From NCBI GenBank assembly GCA_002394385.1, contig DGTS01000040.1, forward strand, positions 40,024 through 104,023: a stretch of 64,000 nt of DNA. Direction: 5' to 3'. The position numbers and the translations under genes were made by a program. Numbering within the stretch: position 1 is the first letter of the stretch; each line of letters begins with the position of its first letter. Positions 28,094 through 37,794 of this stretch are shown in pieces. The stretch comes from Prevotella sp. UBA4330 (lineage in GTDB: Bacteria > Bacteroidota > Bacteroidia > Bacteroidales > Bacteroidaceae). The notes under the pieces are model-generated. The model had not been told where the DNA came from. It saw nothing but the letters and a program-made list of their open reading frames with translations, and did no database searches.

Positions 28094-28110
28094 AATGTAT
28101 CATTTGAAAG

Positions 28111-28488
28111 ATGGATATATTTAACAAGAAACTATTTGGTCAGGCCATACGCTTCTGCATTGTTGGTGTTATGGCTGTTGCGATTCATTATGCTATTTAT
28201 CTGCTGCTAAAACAGTGGATGATAAAAGTGGTGGCTTTCGCGATAGGTTATTTCATCAGTTTCATTGCGAACTTCTTTATGACTGCGAAGTTCACGTTCA
28301 AGAAGGACGCCACGACCAAGAAGGGAGTGGGCTTCTTGGGAGCCCACATTGTGAATTTCATCCTTCAGACGTCTTTGCTGCAGATGTTCTTGTGGTTAGG
28401 TGTTAATGAGAATTTTGCTCCGATACCGGTTTATTGCATAGCGGTTCCGGTGAACTTCATGCTTGTGAGGTTTGTCTTTAGGAAATAA
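28111..28488 (+). CDS. GtrA family membrane protein
   Basis: A four-helix, 125-residue membrane protein of the GtrA/flippase-like family (FCIVGVMAVAIHYAIYLLL, FAIGYFISFIANFFMTAKFTF). Family members help move lipid-linked sugars across the inner membrane in O-antigen or teichoic acid modification. It lies 17 bases behind menC, though no glycosyltransferase is nearby. Function in this genome is unknown. Confidence 0.88.
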   Translation: MDIFNKKLFGQAIRFCIVGVMAVAIHYAIYLLLKQWMIKVVAFAIGYFISFIANFFMTAKFTFKKDATTKKGVGFLGAHIVNFILQTSLLQMFLWLGVNENFAPIPVYCIAVPVNFMLVRFVFRK

Positions 28489-28495
28489 GAGGGGT

Positions 28496-28580
28496 CAAAC
28501 TGGCGAGTGATTAGGGCCTAATCACTCGCCAATTGATGCCGAATCGCGGAGTGATTAGACCCTAATCACTCCGCGATTTG
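28496..28580. repeat. 11-base-register palindromic array 4 (eight half-sites)
   Basis: Half-sites start at 28496, 28507, 28518, 28529, 28540, 28551, 28562 and 28573, every 11 bases. The core GTGATTAG-nnn-CTAATCAC occurs twice, 44 bases apart (28507-28525 with spacer GGC, 28551-28569 with spacer ACC). Outer half-sites pair at a distance (CGAATCGC with GCGATTTG). The two hairpins have 14- and 17-base perfect arms. The array separates the convergent gtrA and hisB genes. The same core recurs at 35675. Confidence 0.92.
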
Positions 28581-28604
28581 ATATGTTTTGCAAACTATAT
28601 GATA

Positions 28605-29672
28605 TCAGAGCATTCCTTTGGTTGACGGCAACTGGAAGTGGTTGACATCACGACGCACGGCCATTTTTAATGCTCTGGCGAGTGCCTTGAATATTCCTTC
28701 TATCTTGTGATGCTCGTTGGTGCCCTCAGCCTTGATGTTTAGGTTCATGCGGGCGGCATCTGAGAGGCTTTTGAAGAAGTGCAGGAACATTTCGGTTGGC
28801 ATTTCGCCGATGCGTTCACGACGGAACTCAGCATCCCATACCAACCACGGGCGGCCTCCGAAGTCGAGTGAGACCTGGCAAAGGCAATCGTCCATGGGCA
28901 GGCAGTAGCCGTATCGCTCTATTCCACGCTTGTCTCCAAGAGCCTTGCTTATACATTCGCCAAGTGCGAGTGCCGTGTCCTCTATCGTGTGATGCTCATC
29001 GACATTCAGGTCTCCATTCACTTTGATGTCAAGGTCAATCATTCCGTGCCGTGCGATTTGCTCAAGCATGTGGTCGAAGAATCCCAGTCCTGTGTGTATG
29101 TTGCTATTGCCGTTGCCGTCGAGGTTGAGTGTGATGTCGATATCTGTTTCGGCAGTTTTGCGTTTTACGCTTGCTTTGCGTTCGCCAGCAAACACTATTT
29201 CTGCAATTTTATCCCAAGTGGTTCCGTCTCGGAGAATCAATGACTTTGCGCCAAGGTTCTCTGCCAACTGCCTGTCTGTTTCGCGGTCGCCAATGACATA
29301 ACTCTGGGAGAGGTCATACTCTGGATTGGCTATGTAGTTGGTAAGCATTCCTGTGCCAGGCTTGCGGTTGGGGTGGTTGTCTTCAGGGAAGTGTCGGTCA
29401 ATCAACTGGTCGGCAAACGTTATTCCTTCACCTTGAAGTGTCTTTATGATGAAGTTATGCACCGGCCAGAATGTTTCTTCCGGAAACGATGGTGTTCCGA
29501 GCCCGTCTTGGTTGCTTACCATGACGAGTTCGTAGTCGGTGTGTTTGCAGATGAATGAGAGTGCGGTGATAGCGCCTTCTACGAATTCCAACTTCTCGAA
29601 TGAGTCTATTTGTTCGTCGGCTGGCTCCTTGATAAGAGTGCCGTCGCGGTCAATCAATAATAGCCTTTTCAT
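28605..29672 (-). CDS. hisB: Bifunctional histidinol-phosphatase / imidazoleglycerol-phosphate dehydratase
   Basis: This 355-residue fusion protein catalyses two steps of histidine synthesis. The N-terminal HAD phosphatase (about 1-165) has [15 protein letters not shown] and [17 protein letters not shown]. The C-terminal dehydratase (about 168-355) has the manganese-binding repeats [27 protein letters not shown] and [13 protein letters not shown]. The other his genes are not adjacent. The membrane-protein gene upstream runs 23 bases into it, so they are probably co-transcribed. Confidence 0.97.
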   Translation of the reverse strand: MKRLLLIDRDGTLIKEPADEQIDSFEKLEFVEGAITALSFICKHTDYELVMVSNQDGLGTPSFPEETFWPVHNFIIKTLQGEGITFADQLIDRHFPEDNHPNRKPGTGMLTNYIANPEYDLSQSYVIGDRETDRQLAENLGAKSLILRDGTTWDKIAEIVFAGERKASVKRKTAETDIDITLNLDGNGNSNIHTGLGFFDHMLEQIARHGMIDLDIKVNGDLNVDEHHTIEDTALALGECISKALGDKRGIERYGYCLPMDDCLCQVSLDFGGRPWLVWDAEFRRERIGEMPTEMFLHFFKSLSDAARMNLNIKAEGTNEHHKIEGIFKALARALKMAVRRDVNHFQLPSTKGML

Positions 29673-30522
29673 ACTCTTTTATTCTTGTTGTTATCGAACC
29701 ATATTGATAATAGATGCTGAAGAACTGCCATAACCATACATAGGAGCATGCTATGGTGGCGATGAATGCCGCAAGGAATATGAGCAATGGTTGTGTTGCG
29801 GGCATTCCTGAGGGGTCGCCGAGATAGATGCCGAGTGCATTCTGCATGCTTGCCAGGCATATAACACCGAGAGGGGCAGCGAGAAGAACGGCGAGCAGCA
29901 TGCTTACGAGCATGACAACGAATACCGTGAGGAACAGACGCCAGAAATGTCTCAACCCTATGATGTAGTTCTTTCCTATGACACTTGTTAGTTTTTCGTC
30001 GTCTTCGCTAAGATATCTCATGCCGCTATAACAAACGGGTATTGCCATTATCGTTGCAATGAGAATCATACCAATAGCGATAAGTATATGAATGTATAGC
30101 ACTCCTATGTTCCAAAATATAACCAACGAGATGCTGATGGCGTAATAAATAGCGACGAAAACACAGTAAACAAGTACTATCAGAAGAGCAAGCCTCAGCG
30201 CCCTGAAGATGTTTGGCTTTACGTTTTGTTCTTTCAGTACTGCCATGATGCTGCCTGAGGCACAGGCATAGAGAAATATCTCTGCTGCTACTGCAACGAA
30301 TGCCACGCCCCATAACGCCAGTGTTGTCATGGAATCCTTTTCTGACATTATCAGGATGGAGGCAGTGTATGCGATGCCTGATGCTGCCGCTATGCATAAA
30401 AGCCAAAGCCACAATCGCTTTGTCCATAACTTTATGTTCTGCGACAACAGCCGATATGCTGTAGCGGCGACTGCCGAAAGGCTTCGGCTCTTCATGTGGT
30501 TTTCGATTCTGAGTTTATTCAT
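29650..30522 (-). CDS. Uncharacterised multi-pass membrane protein
   Basis: This 290-residue protein has about six hydrophobic helices ([133 protein letters not shown]). The N-terminus is positively charged. I do not recognise a named family; it resembles general Bacteroidota membrane proteins without catalytic motifs. Its 3' end overlaps hisB by 23 bases. Upstream lies the 8-base-period array behind feoB. Confidence 0.65.
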   Translation of the reverse strand: MNKLRIENHMKSRSLSAVAATAYRLLSQNIKLWTKRLWLWLLCIAAASGIAYTASILIMSEKDSMTTLALWGVAFVAVAAEIFLYACASGSIMAVLKEQNVKPNIFRALRLALLIVLVYCVFVAIYYAISISLVIFWNIGVLYIHILIAIGMILIATIMAIPVCYSGMRYLSEDDEKLTSVIGKNYIIGLRHFWRLFLTVFVVMLVSMLLAVLLAAPLGVICLASMQNALGIYLGDPSGMPATQPLLIFLAAFIATIACSYVWLWQFFSIYYQYGSITTRIKEYEKAIID

Positions 30523-30526
30523 GTTT

Positions 30527-30574
30527 GTTTAGTTGTTTAGGGGGTTCGTGGTTTAGTTGTTTAGGGATTTAGAA
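30527..30574. repeat. 8-base-period tandem array B, overlapping the feoB stop codon
   Basis: Six 8-base units occupy 30527-30574: GTTTAGTT, GTTTAGGG, GGTTCGTG, GTTTAGTT, GTTTAGGG and ATTTAGAA. In the feoB sense they read AACTAAAC/CCCTAAAC. The feoB stop codon lies in the last unit (complement of 30569-30571). The array ends just upstream of the start of the next gene at 30522. Confidence 0.8.
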
Positions 30575-32968
30575 TCCGAGGGCTTTTCCTGCTTGATATA
30601 CAATAGCGGAGACGACCCATGCCAGGGCTGTTGTGTAGCAGGCGGTGAATAGTGCCCACTTCCAGGACCCTGTTTCGCCTTTTATTGCCGCTATGGTTGC
30701 AATGCAGGGGAAGTAGATGAGCACGAAGAGGAGATAGGCGAATGCTATTAGGGGTGTTATTCCGTCGGCCGTCATCTTCTGTCTCAGATTTGCGTATCTC
30801 TCACTTTGGTCTTCTATTGTGTCGTCTGCGACTTCCTCGTCGTTGGCATAGAGCACTCCCATTGTAGATGCGACGATTTCTTTCGCTCCTACGCCGGCAA
30901 TCAGCGAGACGTCAAGTTTCCAGTCGAAGCCTTGTGGTCTGAACACAGGTTCGACGGTCTTTCCTATCATTCCTATGTAACTCTGCTCTTGCTGCTCCTG
31001 TTGTGGCAGAGAGTCGTTGTGCGGGAAATATCCTAATGCCCATACGATGATACTTGCGACGAGGATTATGCCTCCCATCTTCTTCAGGTATTGCTTTCCT
31101 TTCTCCCATGTATGACGTCCAATGGCTTTAGCGGTGGGGAAGCGATAGGGTGGCAACTCCATGACGAACGGAGTGTCTTCTCCCTTGACGAGGAACTTGC
31201 TGAACACGCGGCTCATGAGTACTGCCAGAATGATTCCTATAGCGTAAAGCAGAATCATGATGGGAGTCTGATATCTCACGGCAAAGAACGTTCCCACTAT
31301 CATTATATAGATGGGCAGACGTGCGGAGCAACTCATCAATGGAAGCACGAGCATTGTGATTAGTCTTGAGCGTCGGCTCTCGATTGTTCTTGTTGCCATG
31401 ACAGCCGGCACGTTGCATCCGAATCCCATAATGAGCGGAATGAAGGACTTGCCGTGAACGCCCATGCTGTGCATCAGTTTGTCCATAATGAATGCGGCTC
31501 GCGCCATGTATCCCGAGTCCTCCATAAACGAGATGAACATATAGAGGATGAGAATCTGCGGGAGGAAGATAATCACGGAACCGACCCCCGCGATGGCACC
31601 ATCAACAATCATCGCCCTTAGTGGCCCTTCGGGCATTATGCTGTTGAGCCAGTCGGAAAGAGCACCAACGCCAGCGTCAATCCAGTCCATCGGGTATTGT
31701 CCGATGTTAAATGTCACAAAGAACATGAAGAATATGAGCAGGAAGAACAGGGGGAATCCGAGCCATTTATGAGTGACTAATGCATCTATTTTGTGCGTAA
31801 TCTTGTAGTTGTCGGTATCTTTCCCTTCGGCATATCCTATCTCCTTCAGCGCTCCATGAATGAAACCGTATTTCGCGTCCATAACAGCGGTTTCGGAATC
31901 GTCGTGAGTTTCCTCCTTCAATCGTTGCGCCGCCTCATCTCTATGACGTATTATTTCGTCGTAGTCGGGCAGGGTGCTGATGGCCTTTTCTATCTCTTTA
32001 TCGTTCTCAAGCAGTTTTATTGCGAGGTAACGAGTGGAGAACTGTCGTCTCACCTCTCTGTATTGCTTGAGATGTTCCTGCATCTCGGCTATTGCATTCT
32101 CGATGTAAGTGCCGTGATTGATGTGTATATGACGCACGGGAGTTTTCTTGTATGTTCCCTCGTACACCTGAATGATGGTGGTGAACAGTTGTTCCACACC
32201 CTCTCCCGACTTGAACACCGTCGGCACGAGCGGAAAACCGAGCAACTCGCTCAACTTTGTGCTGTCGAGTTTGTCGCCTCTTGTCTCTATCTCGTCATAC
32301 ATATTGAGCGCACCCACCATAAGAATGTTCATATCAATGAGTTGCGTTGTCAGGTATAAGTTTCGCTCAAGGTTGCTTGTGTCGATGACATTCAGCACGA
32401 TATCGGGTGTTTTTTCAACTATCTGCTTTCTCACATAGAGTTCTTCAGGAGAATAAGCAGAGAGCGAATAGGTGCCTGGAAGGTCAACAAGATTGAACTT
32501 GTAGCCCTTGAACATGGCCACTCCCTCCTTGGCATCGACGGTCACTCCAGAGTAGTTTCCGACCCTCTCGTGTGCTCCGCTGGCATAGTTGAACAGCGAA
32601 GTCTTGCCGCAATTAGGGTTGCCCACAAGTGCGACGTTTATCTCTCGATGCTTCTCCAGCGCCTGGGAGTGATACTTCACCTTGTCGCTTCCTATAGTCA
32701 GGTGTCCCTCTTCTACATTATAATTCTCATGTGGCATCTCGCTTTTCGTTCTCACCACTTCGACCTGAGCGGCCTCGGTGTGTCTTAATGAGATTTCATA
32801 CCCCATTATCTTATATTTAACGGGGTCTTTCAGCGGTGCATTCACCAGTACTTCGACGGTCTTCCCCTTGATGAATCCCATCTCGATGATGCGTTTTCGG
32901 AATCCTCCATGTCCGGAAACCTTAACTATAATGCCTTTTTCGCCAGTCTTTAACTCTGATAATTGCAT
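30569..32968 (-). CDS. feoB: Fused FeoA-FeoB ferrous iron transporter
   Basis: This 799-residue inner-membrane Fe(II) importer carries its FeoA partner as an N-terminal SH3-like domain (residues about 1-75, KTGEKGIIVKVSGHGGFRKRIIEMGFIKGKTVEV). The G-protein domain follows, with G1 GNPNCGKTS at about 116-124, DLPGTYSLS (G3 region) and NMYDE (G4-like). Two Gate-containing membrane halves come next (RLPIYIMIVGTFFA and the preceding GCNVPAVMATRT). FeoA-FeoB fusions are known in Bacteroidales. In the anaerobic gut or mouth Fe(II) is the main iron form. Confidence 0.96.
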   Translation of the reverse strand: MQLSELKTGEKGIIVKVSGHGGFRKRIIEMGFIKGKTVEVLVNAPLKDPVKYKIMGYEISLRHTEAAQVEVVRTKSEMPHENYNVEEGHLTIGSDKVKYHSQALEKHREINVALVGNPNCGKTSLFNYASGAHERVGNYSGVTVDAKEGVAMFKGYKFNLVDLPGTYSLSAYSPEELYVRKQIVEKTPDIVLNVIDTSNLERNLYLTTQLIDMNILMVGALNMYDEIETRGDKLDSTKLSELLGFPLVPTVFKSGEGVEQLFTTIIQVYEGTYKKTPVRHIHINHGTYIENAIAEMQEHLKQYREVRRQFSTRYLAIKLLENDKEIEKAISTLPDYDEIIRHRDEAAQRLKEETHDDSETAVMDAKYGFIHGALKEIGYAEGKDTDNYKITHKIDALVTHKWLGFPLFFLLIFFMFFVTFNIGQYPMDWIDAGVGALSDWLNSIMPEGPLRAMIVDGAIAGVGSVIIFLPQILILYMFISFMEDSGYMARAAFIMDKLMHSMGVHGKSFIPLIMGFGCNVPAVMATRTIESRRSRLITMLVLPLMSCSARLPIYIMIVGTFFAVRYQTPIMILLYAIGIILAVLMSRVFSKFLVKGEDTPFVMELPPYRFPTAKAIGRHTWEKGKQYLKKMGGIILVASIIVWALGYFPHNDSLPQQEQQEQSYIGMIGKTVEPVFRPQGFDWKLDVSLIAGVGAKEIVASTMGVLYANDEEVADDTIEDQSERYANLRQKMTADGITPLIAFAYLLFVLIYFPCIATIAAIKGETGSWKWALFTACYTTALAWVVSAIVYQAGKALGF

Positions 32969-32989
32969 AATAAATGGGTTTTAATCATG

Positions 32990-32997
32990 CAAAATTA
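32990..32997 (-). promoter_or_regulatory. -7 element TAATTTTG of feoB
   Basis: The minus-strand TAATTTTG lies 21 bases upstream of the start. No convincing -33 element or Fur box is seen. Confidence 0.45.
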
Positions 32998-33039
32998 CGT
33001 ATAAATAGCGAGATTGCGTTTGTTTCTTTATCAAAATAC

Positions 33040-33795
33040 CTACAAATTATGAGTTGTGAGGAATGCTTCTGCACGTTTCAAGTCCTCGGGCGTGTCGATG
33101 CCTATTGTCTCAGCATCGGTAATGCCAACCTTTATTGTATATCCGTTCTGTAGCCATCGCAACTGCTCAAGACTTTCAGCAATCTCGAGTGACGATTGCG
33201 GTAGTGATGTCACCTCCTGAAGCACTTCTCTGCGGTAGGCGTAAAGACCGATGTGCTTGAGGAACGGAAACGACTTCAGCCATTCTGACTTCTCCTTCCC
33301 TCTGATGAAAGGTATGATGCTGCGGCTGAAGTACATTGCGCGGCTATTGTTATCGACCACTATCTTCGGAGAGTTAGGGTTGCTGAGCATCTCGAAGTCT
33401 TGCTCCGCCGTGAATGGCTTTCCGAGAGTTGCTATTTGCGTGCTTTTGTCGTCGAAACAGCGGCAAACGGTCTCTATCTGTTCTGGCAAGATGAACGGCT
33501 CGTCGCCCTGAACGTTAATTATAACGTTGGCATCAGTGCCCAGTTTCTCTGCCGCCTCTTTTATCCTGTCGGTACCGCTCTTGTGGTTGGGTGATGTCAT
33601 CACCGCCTTTCCTCCAAAACTCTCGACGGTGCTGAATATGCGCTCGTCGTCTGTTGCGACATAAACCTCGCTTAGGGTTTTGCTCACTTGCTCGTAAACT
33701 CTTTGTATGATAGGTTTTCCTCCCAATGTGGCGAGCGGTTTGCCTGGGAACCTTGTCGAAGCGTAACGTGCCGGTATGATAGCGATAAACTTCAT
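33040..33795 (-). CDS. kdsB: 3-deoxy-manno-octulosonate cytidylyltransferase (CMP-KDO synthetase)
   Basis: This 251-residue cytoplasmic enzyme activates KDO with CTP for lipid A-core synthesis. Motifs are AIIPARYASTRFPGKPLA (nucleotide-binding loop), DDERI, NVQGDEPFI and YFSRSIIPF...HIGLYAYRREVL. Length is normal. It is alone on this strand between feoB and the divergent MORN gene. It shows that the organism makes KDO-containing lipopolysaccharide. Confidence 0.97.
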   Translation of the reverse strand: MKFIAIIPARYASTRFPGKPLATLGGKPIIQRVYEQVSKTLSEVYVATDDERIFSTVESFGGKAVMTSPNHKSGTDRIKEAAEKLGTDANVIINVQGDEPFILPEQIETVCRCFDDKSTQIATLGKPFTAEQDFEMLSNPNSPKIVVDNNSRAMYFSRSIIPFIRGKEKSEWLKSFPFLKHIGLYAYRREVLQEVTSLPQSSLEIAESLEQLRWLQNGYTIKVGITDAETIGIDTPEDLKRAEAFLTTHNL

Positions 33796-33833
33796 AATGA
33801 TGTTTTTAAAAGAATGAGTTCATTTTAATGGTG

Positions 33834-33841
33834 CAAAGATA
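33834..33841 (-). promoter_or_regulatory. -7 element TATCTTTG of kdsB
   Basis: The minus-strand TATCTTTG lies 38 bases upstream of the start. The -33 region is A-rich without a clear TTG. Confidence 0.45.
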
Positions 33842-33891
33842 ATTAAAAAAATAAAATAAGAAAAAAGTATTCTGAATTTACGTCCTTTTCT

Positions 33892-33922
33892 TTTGTTATA
33901 TTATGACATTTTTATAAATTTG
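33892..33922 (+). promoter_or_regulatory. Promoter of the MORN-repeat gene
   Basis: TTTG at 33892-33895, 19 bases, TAAATTTG at 33915-33922; start codon at 33951. Confidence 0.7.
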
Positions 33923-33950
33923 CGTCTTGAAACAATATATTTAATGCGTA

Positions 33951-35054
33951 ATGAAGAAATTAATACTGGCATTTGCACTTGCTTTACCGCTCGTTACTAA
34001 TGCCCAAAAGATAACACTCGGTTCTTGTACTATGAAGGATGGCGCCGTATATAAAGGCGAGATGTCTGGTGGAAAACCTAACGGCAAGGGAACGGCGACA
34101 TACAAGAACGGCGATATTTATGAAGGAGAGTTTGTTAAAGGAAAACGTCAGGGCGAGGGAACATACACTTTCTCAGATGGCGGCAAGTATGAAGGGCAGT
34201 GGTTTCAGGACCAGCAGCATGGTCAGGGAACGCTTTATGACCCCGATAATAATAAATATGTAGGCCTCTGGTATCGTGACTATCAGGAGGGGCACGGCGT
34301 GAAATACTATTACAATGGCGATGTATATGACGGCGAATGGTATCATGACAACCGCCAGGGTTATGGCAAATATACCTTTGCAAGCGGCGCCTACTATTCT
34401 GGCGACTGGAAAAACGACATGCGCGATGGCAATGGTATCTTTGACTGGGGTGATGGTTCTTCATACAACGGCACGTGGCTTGCAAACCAGATGAATGGCA
34501 AGGGTACGTTCAAGTATGCCTCGGGCGACTCCTATACGGGCGACTTTAAGGACGGAAAGATGCACGGCAAGGGCATCTATCGATTCCAGAACGGCGATGT
34601 TTACGAAGGAGTTTACGTTGAAGGAGAGCGCACTGGCGACGGCATATTCCGCTATGCTTCGGGCGATGTCTATACTGGCCATTTCGTAAATGGCGAGAAA
34701 GACGGCATGGGAACACTGAAGTGGCAGAACGGAGACGTATATGTGGGCCAGTGGAAGAATGACCAGGAGAACGGTCACGGTAAACTTACGAAGAAGGAAG
34801 GCGACATCTTTGAGGGCAACTTCAAGAACGGCAACGTCGAGGGAGAAGTGATTATACACTATTCAGACGGCAGTAAGTTCCGTGGAATCTACAAGAACGG
34901 CAAGCGCAACGGCAAGGCTATAGAGGTGGACAAGGCAGGAAACCGATTTGAAGGCAGTTACAACGACGACATCAGAGACGGCAAGTATGTCGAGAAAGAC
35001 CGCAATGGCAACGTCGTAAGCGAGGGGACATACGTTAGAGGACGCAAACAATGA
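33951..35054 (+). CDS. Secreted MORN-repeat protein
   Basis: A signal peptide (ending VTNAQ) leads into an almost continuous array of about fourteen 23-residue MORN repeats (for example YKGEMSGGKPNGKGTATYKNGD, YEGEFVKGKRQGEGTYTFSDGG). The protein is 367 residues. MORN repeats form extended beta-hairpin ladders used in membrane or protein contact. The secreted form in Bacteroidota has no assigned function. It is followed 7 bases later by the YhcH gene, suggesting co-transcription. Confidence 0.9.
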   Translation: MKKLILAFALALPLVTNAQKITLGSCTMKDGAVYKGEMSGGKPNGKGTATYKNGDIYEGEFVKGKRQGEGTYTFSDGGKYEGQWFQDQQHGQGTLYDPDNNKYVGLWYRDYQEGHGVKYYYNGDVYDGEWYHDNRQGYGKYTFASGAYYSGDWKNDMRDGNGIFDWGDGSSYNGTWLANQMNGKGTFKYASGDSYTGDFKDGKMHGKGIYRFQNGDVYEGVYVEGERTGDGIFRYASGDVYTGHFVNGEKDGMGTLKWQNGDVYVGQWKNDQENGHGKLTKKEGDIFEGNFKNGNVEGEVIIHYSDGSKFRGIYKNGKRNGKAIEVDKAGNRFEGSYNDDIRDGKYVEKDRNGNVVSEGTYVRGRKQ

Positions 35055-35061
35055 CAATATT

Positions 35062-35508
35062 ATGATTATAGACACATTAGAAAACCTGGGCTTTTATGCA
35101 GGCATAAACCCATTGTTCAAGGACGTCATCGAGTTCTTGAAAGCAAACGACTTAAATGCACTTGAAGAAGGGAAGTACCCAATAAAGGGCGACGACCTCT
35201 TCCTTAATCTTACTACAGCAAAGGGAAAAACCGCCGAAGAGGCTGTGATGGAGACTCACAAAGTGATGCTCGACATACAGATACCACTCTCTGGTCCAGA
35301 GACTTACGGCTATATTCCGCTTGCAAAACTGCCCGACATAGAGTATAACGAGGCAAAAGACATCACAAAATATCCTGAAGTGCAGGCTGAGTCGTTCGTT
35401 ACCTGCCAGCCAGGAGAGTTCGCCATCTTCTTCCCTCAGGACGGTCACGCTCCCTGCATCAGCAAGGAAGAAAGCATAAAGAAGGCTATCTTCAAGGTGA
35501 AAGCATAA
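35062..35508 (+). CDS. YhcH/YjgK/YiaL family protein
   Basis: This 148-residue cupin-like protein is of the DUF386 family, whose members act on or sense sugars such as sialic acid derivatives and often sit near beta-galactosidase genes. Motifs are THKVMLDIQIPLSGPETYGY and the C-terminal FAIFFPQDGHAPCI, with the His and Glu residues of the family metal site. It sits directly behind the MORN gene and upstream of palindromic array 5. Confidence 0.9.
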   Translation: MIIDTLENLGFYAGINPLFKDVIEFLKANDLNALEEGKYPIKGDDLFLNLTTAKGKTAEEAVMETHKVMLDIQIPLSGPETYGYIPLAKLPDIEYNEAKDITKYPEVQAESFVTCQPGEFAIFFPQDGHAPCISKEESIKKAIFKVKA

Positions 35509-35584
35509 CTCATAGACTTTGAGTATTTTTATTTGAACATTCAACTTTTGGCTTCTTGCGTTCCGATAGTATATCTCTGACATA

Positions 35585-35715
35585 GTCAGAAGGCACAAGT
35601 GAGCACCTCATTGATATACATCTGACTTTCTCACTTATATACATCTGAGCATGCCAGGAAGCACAAGTGAGAGAGTGATTAGGGCCTAATCACTCGGTCA
35701 GGAAGCACAAGTGAG
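35585..35715. repeat. 11-base-register palindromic array 5 (about twelve half-sites, one slip)
   Basis: GTCAGAAG (35585), CAAGTGAG (35596), CTCATTGA (35607), ACATCTGA (35618) and TCTCACTT (35629) keep one register. After a one-base slip the array continues with CATCTGAG (35642), GCCAGGAA (35653), CAAGTGAG (35664), GTGATTAG (35675), CTAATCAC (35686), GTCAGGAA (35697) and CAAGTGAG (35708). Spacers are 3 bases, GCA in each CAGGAA-CAAGTG pair. It contains the same GTGATTAG/CTAATCAC palindrome as array 4. It lies between co-directional yhcH-like and glgB genes. No promoter consensus is obvious in this 249-base gap. Confidence 0.85.
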
Positions 35716-35757
35716 AACATAAGACAATAACAGTAACAAACAAAAGAATTATTTAAT

Positions 35758-37794
35758 ATGGCTAAGAAAGAAACAAAACAACCGAAACATATAGGTCTCG
35801 TGAAGAACGACGGCTATCTGGAGCCGTTCGAGGACGCTATCCGTGGACGCCATGACCATGCAGCATGGAAGATTAACCAGTTGACACAAAACGGCAAGCA
35901 GACGTTGAGCGACTTCGCTAACGGTCATGTTTACTATGGACTTCATCGCACGGCGCGAGGCGGATGGGTGTTCCGCGAGTGGGCGCCTAATGCCACAGAG
36001 ATTTATCTTGTTGGCGATTTCAACGACTGGAAGGAAGACGAGAAGTACAAGGCAAAGCGCATCGAGGGAACAGGCAACTGGGAACTGAAACTCCCGAAGA
36101 AAGCAATGAAGCACGGAGACCTGTTCAAGATGCATGTGAAATGGAACGGCGGCGAGGGCGAGCGCATCCCCGCATGGGCCAACAGAGTGGTGCAGGACGA
36201 GCAAACCAAGATTTTCTCTGCTCAGGTGTGGGCTCCTGAGAAGGAGTATGAGTGGAAGAAGAAGTCGTTCAAGCCAAACAAGAACCCGCTGCTCATATAT
36301 GAGTGCCACATCGGAATGGGCGAAGACGCCGAGAAAGTGGGCACATACAACGAGTTCCGTGAGAACGTTTTGCCGCGCGTAATCAAAGATGGCTACAACT
36401 GCATTCAGATAATGGCCATTCAGGAACACCCGTATTATGGCTCGTTCGGCTATCATGTGAGTTCTTTCTTCGCGCCGTCGAGCCGCTTCGGAACACCCGA
36501 GGAACTGAAGGAACTTATCGACACCGCACATAAGAACGGCGTTGCTGTCATCATGGATATCGTACACTCGCATGCCGTGAAGAACGAGATTGAGGGTCTG
36601 GGCAATCTTGCGGGAGATCCTAACCAATACTTCTATCCTGGCGACCGCCATGAGCACCCGGCGTGGGACTCGCTCTGCTTCGACTATGGCAAGGATGAGG
36701 TGATTCATTTCTTGCTCTCCAATTGCAAGTATTGGCTTACGGAGTTCCATTTCGACGGTTTCCGTTTCGATGGTGTTACGTCAATGCTCTATTACAGTCA
36801 TGGACTTGGTGAGGCATTCACCAACTATGGCGACTACTTCAACGGACATCAGGACGACAATGCGATATGCTATCTGACGCTTGCAAACAGCCTTATACAC
36901 GAGGTTAACCCGCAGGCAATAACTATAGCCGAAGAAGTGAGCGGAATGCCGGGTCTTGCTGCCAAGTTCGAAGATGGCGGTTTCGGCTTCGACTACCGCA
37001 TGGCGATGAACATCCCCGACTACTGGATAAAGACCATTAAGGAGCAGGCAGACGAGAACTGGAAGCCAAGCAGCATCTTCTGGGAGGTAAAGAACCGCCG
37101 TCCCGACGAGAAGACAATCTCTTATTGCGAAAGTCACGACCAGGCACTCGTGGGCGACAAGACCATCATCTTCCGCCTTATCGACGCCGATATGTATTGG
37201 CACTTCGCTAAGAAGGATGTCAACGGAGTCGCCGAACGCGGCATTGCCTTGCACAAGATGATACGTCTGGTGACGGCTGCAGCCATCAACGGAGGTTACC
37301 TTAACTTCATGGGCAATGAGTTCGGACACCCAGAGTGGATCGACTTCCCGCGCGAAGGCAACGGCTGGAGTTATAAGTACGCCCGCCGCCAGTGGAGTCT
37401 TGTTGACAATAAGGACCTCTGCTATCATTGGCTTGGCGACTTCGACCGCGAGATGTTGCGCGTCATCAAGAGCGAGAAGAACTTCTTGAAGACTCCCGTT
37501 CAGGAGATATGGCACAACGATGGCGACCAGGTGCTCGCCTTTATGAGAGGCGATTTGATTTTCGTTTTCAACTTCTCGCCGACACGTTCGTTCACCGATT
37601 ACGGCTTCCTTGTGCCAACTGGCTCATACGATGTGGTGCTCAACACCGACTCTACCGACTTCGGTGGTCATGGCTTTGCTGACGACAGCGTTACACACCT
37701 CACCAACTATGACCCGCTCTATGTCAATGACCACAAGGAATGGCTTAAACTCTATATCCCGGCACGTAGTGCAGTAGTATTAAAGAAGAATTAA
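35758..37794 (+). CDS. glgB: 1,4-alpha-glucan branching enzyme
   Basis: This 678-residue GH13 enzyme makes alpha-1,6 branches in glycogen. It has an N-terminal CBM48 domain (about 60-160, WVFREWAPNATEIYLVGDFNDW) and the GH13 barrel (about 180-560). The nucleophile region is FRFDGVTSMLYYSHG, the acid region AEEVSGMPGL and the transition-state Asp lies in SHDQALVGDK. A C-terminal all-beta domain closes the protein. The wording of these motifs resembles the eukaryote-like branching enzymes (GBE1-type) more than E. coli GlgB, as is usual in Bacteroidota. The next gene starts directly after its stop. Confidence 0.96.
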   Translation: MAKKETKQPKHIGLVKNDGYLEPFEDAIRGRHDHAAWKINQLTQNGKQTLSDFANGHVYYGLHRTARGGWVFREWAPNATEIYLVGDFNDWKEDEKYKAKRIEGTGNWELKLPKKAMKHGDLFKMHVKWNGGEGERIPAWANRVVQDEQTKIFSAQVWAPEKEYEWKKKSFKPNKNPLLIYECHIGMGEDAEKVGTYNEFRENVLPRVIKDGYNCIQIMAIQEHPYYGSFGYHVSSFFAPSSRFGTPEELKELIDTAHKNGVAVIMDIVHSHAVKNEIEGLGNLAGDPNQYFYPGDRHEHPAWDSLCFDYGKDEVIHFLLSNCKYWLTEFHFDGFRFDGVTSMLYYSHGLGEAFTNYGDYFNGHQDDNAICYLTLANSLIHEVNPQAITIAEEVSGMPGLAAKFEDGGFGFDYRMAMNIPDYWIKTIKEQADENWKPSSIFWEVKNRRPDEKTISYCESHDQALVGDKTIIFRLIDADMYWHFAKKDVNGVAERGIALHKMIRLVTAAAINGGYLNFMGNEFGHPEWIDFPREGNGWSYKYARRQWSLVDNKDLCYHWLGDFDREMLRVIKSEKNFLKTPVQEIWHNDGDQVLAFMRGDLIFVFNFSPTRSFTDYGFLVPTGSYDVVLNTDSTDFGGHGFADDSVTHLTNYDPLYVNDHKEWLKLYIPARSAVVLKKN

